Assembly (NCBI GenBank): GCA_903862375.1
Contig: CAIOXR010000094.1
Location: forward strand, 1 to 17,466
Source: an uncultured bacterium
GTDB taxonomy: Bacteria; Patescibacteriota; Minisyncoccia; Phycocordibacterales; UBA9973
Direction of reading: 5' to 3'
Length of the DNA: 17,466 bases
Shown here: positions 14,394-17,466 of the stretch, piece by piece
Layout: every line of letters begins with the position of its first letter
How positions within the stretch are numbered: the first letter of the stretch is position 1
Program-made: the position numbers and the translations under genes
Notes under the pieces: generated by a model
Seen by the model: only the letters and a program-made list of their open reading frames with translations
Told to the model about the DNA's origin: nothing
Database searches by the model: none

Positions 14394-14948
14394 ATGTATG
14401 AAGTAGAAGTAAAAGCAAAATTAAATGACAGAAAAGGTGTGATGAAGAAACTTATGGATATGGGTTGTATTTTTAGTAATGAATTACATCAGATTGATCA
14501 CATTTTTATACCGAATGGTATACCTTTCCCTCCACCATTTGATACTCCAGTATTAAGAATTAGAAAGCAAGATGATAAACATTTGTTAACTCTTAAAATA
14601 TCACAATCTAACAGACAGGACTGCATAGAGCACGAATTAGAAATATCAGATGGTGATAAGATGCTAGAGATAATGAGTCTTATGAATTATAGAAAAGTTC
14701 CGATTGTAAATAAAAAGAGAATTAAAACAAATTACAAAGATATAGAAATAGTATTAGATTCTGTAGAAAATCTAGGTGAGTTTATCGAGGTAGAAAGGAT
14801 TATAGATGAAAAAGACTCAATACTTAGGCAAAAAGTTCAAGAAGATTTACTAAAATTCCTTTTTGAAATAGGTATTCCGGTTGATGATCATATGCTAGGT
14901 AGTAAGTATGATATTATGCTTTATGAGAAATGTGGATTAGATGAATAA
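14394..14948 (+). CDS. CYTH-domain protein (class IV adenylate cyclase / triphosphatase family)
   Basis: The 184 residues begin with the CYTH signature ExExK (E3, E5, K7: MYEVEVKAK). They continue with the tunnel-fold elements HIFIPN, VLRIRKQDDKHLLTLK (basic strand), EHELEIS, KKRIKTNY, IVLDSVENLGEFIEVE and a C-terminal SKYDIMLYEK. These proteins bind triphosphates in a basic tunnel with Mg ions; members act as adenylate cyclase (CyaB), thiamine triphosphatase or inorganic triphosphatase. Which one applies here is not clear. A second ATG at 14398 is out of frame. The HD-domain gene follows after 6 nt. Confidence 0.8.
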   Translation: MYEVEVKAKLNDRKGVMKKLMDMGCIFSNELHQIDHIFIPNGIPFPPPFDTPVLRIRKQDDKHLLTLKISQSNRQDCIEHELEISDGDKMLEIMSLMNYRKVPIVNKKRIKTNYKDIEIVLDSVENLGEFIEVERIIDEKDSILRQKVQEDLLKFLFEIGIPVDDHMLGSKYDIMLYEKCGLDE

Positions 14949-14954
14949 TAATAT

Positions 14955-15596
14955 ATGAAAATTTTAGATATATATAGTGAATACAGAATAATGCCAAATT
15001 TAGCTATGCATCAGTTACGAGTTGCTGCTGTCGCACTTATGATATGCGAATCTCTAGACTTAGAAGTAGACAAAGAAAGTATTGTAAAAGCTTGTCTTCT
15101 TCATGATATAGGTAATATTATTAAATTTAATTTAAATTATTTCCCAGAGTGGAATGAACCGCAAGGATTAGAATATTGGGAAGGTGTAAAGAATGATTAC
15201 GTTCTTAAATACGGGAATGATGAACATAAAGCAAGTTTGTTAATAGCAAAAGAGCTTAAGGTAACATCTATTATTTATAATCTTATAGATTGTATAGATT
15301 CTTCGGTTGCAGAAAGAATAGTAAATGAGAATAATTTTGAGAAGAAAATATGTGCATATGTAGATAATCGTGTGACTCCGTATGGGGTAGTATCAGCAGA
15401 AGAACATAGCTTAAATGCAAAAGAGAGGTATAAGAATCACCCCCATGCTTTTAGTGAAGAGAATAGGATACTTTTTATGAAAAATTTATTTGAAATTGAA
15501 AAACAAATTTTTTCTCATTCAAAAATTGTACCGGAAGATATTAATGATAATTCAATGGAAAAATATTTAGAAAAAGTAAAAAGTATTGAAATTTAA
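14955..15596 (+). CDS. HD-domain phosphohydrolase
   Basis: The 213 residues carry an HD metal-binding pattern: H19, H50-D51 (LLHDIGN) and a candidate distal Asp at D137 (CAYVDNRVTPYG). HD proteins hydrolyse phosphomonoesters or nucleotides; the substrate here is unknown. Co-transcription with the CYTH gene (6-nt gap) suggests a shared nucleotide or polyphosphate substrate, but that is an inference. No terminator was found downstream before the promoter at 15650. Confidence 0.75.
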   Translation: MKILDIYSEYRIMPNLAMHQLRVAAVALMICESLDLEVDKESIVKACLLHDIGNIIKFNLNYFPEWNEPQGLEYWEGVKNDYVLKYGNDEHKASLLIAKELKVTSIIYNLIDCIDSSVAERIVNENNFEKKICAYVDNRVTPYGVVSAEEHSLNAKERYKNHPHAFSEENRILFMKNLFEIEKQIFSHSKIVPEDINDNSMEKYLEKVKSIEI

Positions 15597-15649
15597 TTAA
15601 AAATCTTTGTTGAAATGATGTCAAAAATGTGCTTTATTAAAAATTTTGC

Positions 15650-15677
15650 TTGCATTGATTCATCTTCAGAGTATAAT
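15650..15677 (+). promoter_or_regulatory. Promoter of the candidate 6S RNA
   Basis: TTGCAT (15650-15655), a 16-nt spacer and a perfect TATAAT (15672-15677) place a start point near 15683, exactly where the long closing stem of the RNA begins. Confidence 0.5.
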
Positions 15678-15682
15678 TTATG

Positions 15683-15868
15683 TAGGGTTATTTGAATTTT
15701 ATTACCTAGAACAATTTTTTAGGGGATTAAATAGTTTTGGAACAGTGCTGTATACAAATTATGTTAACAAATCTGCTTCATCCTTAGTCCCACCTAGCGT
15801 TATGCTACGGTAATACCATTCGGATAGTCCTAACAAGTAATTCTTTCATATTTTTGAAAGGATTTTTT
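15683..15868 (+). ncRNA. ssrS: Candidate 6S RNA
   Basis: No open frame of note lies here, but the sequence folds as one long interrupted hairpin. The closing stem pairs 15683-15697 with 15818-15832 (15 continuous pairs, four of them G-U). After a 2x2 internal loop a second stem pairs 15700-15706 with 15809-15815 (7 Watson-Crick pairs). A large asymmetric bubble follows (15707-15719 on the 5' side), with a small hairpin TAGC-GTTAT-GCTA (15795-15807) on its 3' side. A terminal arm then starts with GGATTAA/TTAGTCC (15724-15730 / 15784-15790). Length of about 150 nt to the stem end, or 185 nt with the terminator, and this layout match 6S RNA, which mimics an open promoter and binds RNA polymerase. 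The identification rests on structure, not on sequence identity. Confidence 0.5.
15841..15868 (+). terminator. Intrinsic terminator of the candidate 6S RNA
   Basis: CTTTCA/TGAAAG (15843-15848 / 15855-15860), extendable by two pairs at the base, is followed by TTTTTTG. It lies 8 nt after the closing stem. Confidence 0.65.
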
Positions 15869-15873
15869 GTTTT

Positions 15874-15910
15874 CTCCTCCTTATTGAGGAGGAGTGCTTG
15901 AAAGGCGAGG
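15874..15910 (+). repeat. Double-hairpin element, copy D
   Basis: A perfect 8-bp hairpin CTCCTCCT-TATTG-AGGAGGAG (15874-15894) is followed by TGCTTGAAAGGCGAGG (15895-15910). The latter resembles the second hairpin of copy B (TGCCGGAAAGGCGGGA). It fits the family only loosely and the second stem is weak. Confidence 0.4.
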
Positions 15911-15920
15911 TGGTAAGAAC

Positions 15921-16049
15921 TAAATTAATAATTTGAAATTATTCTTATAAAAAGGTCCAGATAATTTCTTGCTAGAAATTTCTTCATTGCTCGCCTCGAC
16001 AGGCTTGCGCACGCCCTTTTTATAAAAATAATTTCAAATTTTTAATTTA
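15921..16049. repeat. 35-bp imperfect inverted repeat flanking a GC-richer core
   Basis: Positions 15921-15955 and 16015-16049 are complementary at 33 of 35 positions. The 59-nt core holds AATTTCT-TGCT-AGAAATT (15963-15980) and GCCT-CGAC-AGGC (15993-16004), then GC-rich sequence. The right arm runs up to 2 nt before the first possible ATG of the next gene. No clear target-site duplication flanks it. It could be a small non-autonomous mobile element, a structured RNA or a complex terminator. Confidence 0.65.
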
Positions 16050-16054
16050 TAATG

Positions 16055-16060
16055 TATAAT
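16055..16060 (+). promoter_or_regulatory. -10 box of the metallo-beta-lactamase gene, leaderless spacing
   Basis: A perfect TATAAT, then AAAAAT, then ATG at 16067: the fourth case of this exact spacing. It overlaps the alternative start codon at 16052, which would therefore lie upstream of the predicted start point. The -35 region (TTTCAA, 16032-16037) is weak and lies in the inverted repeat. Confidence 0.5.
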
Positions 16061-16066
16061 AAAAAT

Positions 16067-17437
16067 ATGGATAATGATAAAAAATTAAAGGTTACATTTT
16101 GTTCTGGTGCTGGTACTGTTACCGGAGCTAATTTTTTAATAGAAGGGAATGGTAAGAAATTTTTGGTAGATTGTGGGCTTATACAAGGTGAAAAACTTGC
16201 TGATGATATGAATTGGGAGAAGTTCCCTTATGAGGTTTCTAGTATAGATATCCTTTTTATCACTCATGGTCATATAGATCATATTGGAAGAATTCCAAAG
16301 CTTATAGCAGAGGGATTTAATGGAAAAATAATTTCAACTATTCCTACTAAGGAGATTACAGAAGTTATGCTTGCTGATACTGCACACTTACTTGCGAAAG
16401 ATACAGAGCACAATTTAGCTGATATATATACTGCAGAGAATATAAAGAAAGCTATTGATATATGGGAAACCTTAGAATATGGACAGAAGTATAATGTTGA
16501 TCATGGTTTTCAATTTTCTTATAAAGATTCTGGTCATATTTTAGGTTCAGGAATGCTTGAGATTATTTATAATAATAAGAAAATTGTATTTACTGGAGAT
16601 TTAGGGAATTCTCCTTCACCTCTTCTTCGAGATACTGAAAAGATTACAGGAGTAGATTATCTTTTTATGGAATCGTGTTATGGAGACAGGAATCACGAAG
16701 ATCGTGATATACGTAAAGATAGGTTAAAAGAAATTATTAATCAAAATTATCAAAGAAAGGGTGTTTTGATGATTCCTACATTTTCTTTAGAAAGAACTCA
16801 AGAATTACTTTATGAAATAGATACTCTAGTTGAGAATAAGCTTATACCTCAGATGCCTATATTCTTAGATTCACCACTTGCTATCAAACTTACTGCTATT
16901 TATCGTAAGTATGAAAAGTATTTTAATCCTCAAGCTATAAAAATTATTAAGGGGGGAGATGATATTTTTAATTTTATTGGATTACGTATGACGCCCGATA
17001 CCGAAGACTCTAAAGCAATACTAAATGTTCCAAGCCCAAAGATTATAATGGCTGGAAGTGGTATGAGTAATGGAGGGAGAATATTGCATCATGAGAAGAA
17101 TTATCTGCCGTATGAGAACAATACTATTCTTCTTATCGGTTACCAGTCTGTAGGTACTCTTGGTAGGTCTATAGAGAATGGAGTTAAAAAGATTCGTATA
17201 ATGGGTGAGGATGTGCACATAAAAGCACATTTAGAAATGATAAGTGGTTATTCAGGGCATAAAGATTCAGATCACTTAGTTGAATTTGTAGCCGATACAG
17301 CAAATTCTTTAAAGAAAGTATATTTACTTATGGGTGAACCAAAGTCTTCAATGTTCTTAGCTCAAAAATTAAAAGATAATCTTGATGTAGATGCTTATGC
17401 CCCAACTGCAGGAGATGAAGTTATACTAGATTGTTAA
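16067..17437 (+). CDS. Beta-CASP metallo-beta-lactamase, predicted RNA-processing nuclease
   Basis: The 456 residues (461 if started at 16052) have the MBL metal motif H67-G-H69-I-D71-H72, the downstream His in SGHILGSG, the Asp in FTGDLGN, and the beta-CASP region (FMESCYGDRNH, PTFSLERTQELLYEI, LDSPLAIKLT, GSGMSNGGRILHH, GYQSVGTLGR) ending with a C-terminal His in SGYSGHKD. This is the CPSF73/Ysh1-like branch rather than RNase J. Members are RNA endo- or exonucleases; the exact substrate here is not known. I chose 16067 because of the TATAAT at 16055-16060. The gene stands alone, downstream of the inverted repeat. Confidence 0.88.
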   Translation: MDNDKKLKVTFCSGAGTVTGANFLIEGNGKKFLVDCGLIQGEKLADDMNWEKFPYEVSSIDILFITHGHIDHIGRIPKLIAEGFNGKIISTIPTKEITEVMLADTAHLLAKDTEHNLADIYTAENIKKAIDIWETLEYGQKYNVDHGFQFSYKDSGHILGSGMLEIIYNNKKIVFTGDLGNSPSPLLRDTEKITGVDYLFMESCYGDRNHEDRDIRKDRLKEIINQNYQRKGVLMIPTFSLERTQELLYEIDTLVENKLIPQMPIFLDSPLAIKLTAIYRKYEKYFNPQAIKIIKGGDDIFNFIGLRMTPDTEDSKAILNVPSPKIIMAGSGMSNGGRILHHEKNYLPYENNTILLIGYQSVGTLGRSIENGVKKIRIMGEDVHIKAHLEMISGYSGHKDSDHLVEFVADTANSLKKVYLLMGEPKSSMFLAQKLKDNLDVDAYAPTAGDEVILDC

Positions 17438-17466
17438 ACTAGATACTCACATTAAAACACCGCGAC

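Noticed and set aside
15597..16051. tmRNA, RNase P RNA, SRP RNA or a tRNA in the gene-free stretch
   Set aside because: I found no tRNA-like end with CCA, no RNase P core motifs and no SRP tetraloop region; the long bubble-containing hairpin fits 6S RNA better.
16052..16066. ATG at 16052 as start of the beta-CASP protein
   Set aside because: It precedes a perfect TATAAT whose predicted start point is the ATG at 16067. It remains possible if another promoter is used.
1..17466. Genetic code 25 (TGA as Gly)
   Set aside because: All conserved proteins are full length with TGA as stop, and no family is truncated at a TGA.

Overview
The window looks like chromosomal DNA of a Parcubacteria-type member of the Candidate Phyla Radiation (Patescibacteria). 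Reasons: an AT-rich genome, a spc-type ribosomal operon that runs rpsE directly into rplO with no rpmD (L30, absent across CPR), a short Cys-rich S14, a low-complexity Asn/Gly tail on S5, an archaeal-like UMP kinase, a long-form NDK, a conjugation-type ATPase of the sort common in Parcubacteria, and two large Cys-rich proteins of unknown function. All 18 complete genes read through in the standard bacterial code with TGA as stop, so code 25 (Gracilibacteria/Absconditabacteria) does not apply. No tRNA, rRNA, CRISPR array or transposase was seen.

Layout, all genes on the + strand. 1-255: the 3' end of an unidentified gene and its terminator. 299-4562: a near-consensus promoter, a 120-nt structured leader, then rpsN-rpsH-rplF-rplR-rpsE-rplO-secY and a strong terminator. 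The operon is cut at S14: L14/L24/L5 are not upstream, and infA/rpsM/rpsK do not follow. 4582-5940: adk-like and archaeal-type pyrH kinases, ending in a palindromic terminator. 5958-9501: two tandem paralogous Zn-ribbon/Cys-rich proteins. 9539-10342: map with its own promoter. 10373-13657: a 910-aa VirB4/VirD4-like ATPase plus a NUDIX hydrolase. 13719-14388: ndk and a 48-nt palindrome. 14394-15596: a CYTH phosphatase/cyclase-like protein and an HD-domain protein. 15597-16051: a 455-base gene-free stretch holding a candidate 6S RNA with promoter and terminator, a double hairpin, and a 35-bp inverted repeat. 16055-17437: a beta-CASP metallo-beta-lactamase.

The genes mostly serve translation, secretion, nucleotide monophosphate/diphosphate phosphorylation and RNA turnover. 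Three points deserve most attention. (1) The gene-free stretch contains an RNA with the 6S RNA architecture. (2) Four genes have TATAAT exactly 6 nt before the ATG, and no gene has a Shine-Dalgarno sequence, which points to leaderless or SD-independent translation. (3) Two tandem large proteins carry Zn ribbons at both ends and Cys-rich modules between them; I know of no described function. A family of GC-rich double hairpins also recurs in the window, once inside the coding end of rpsE.
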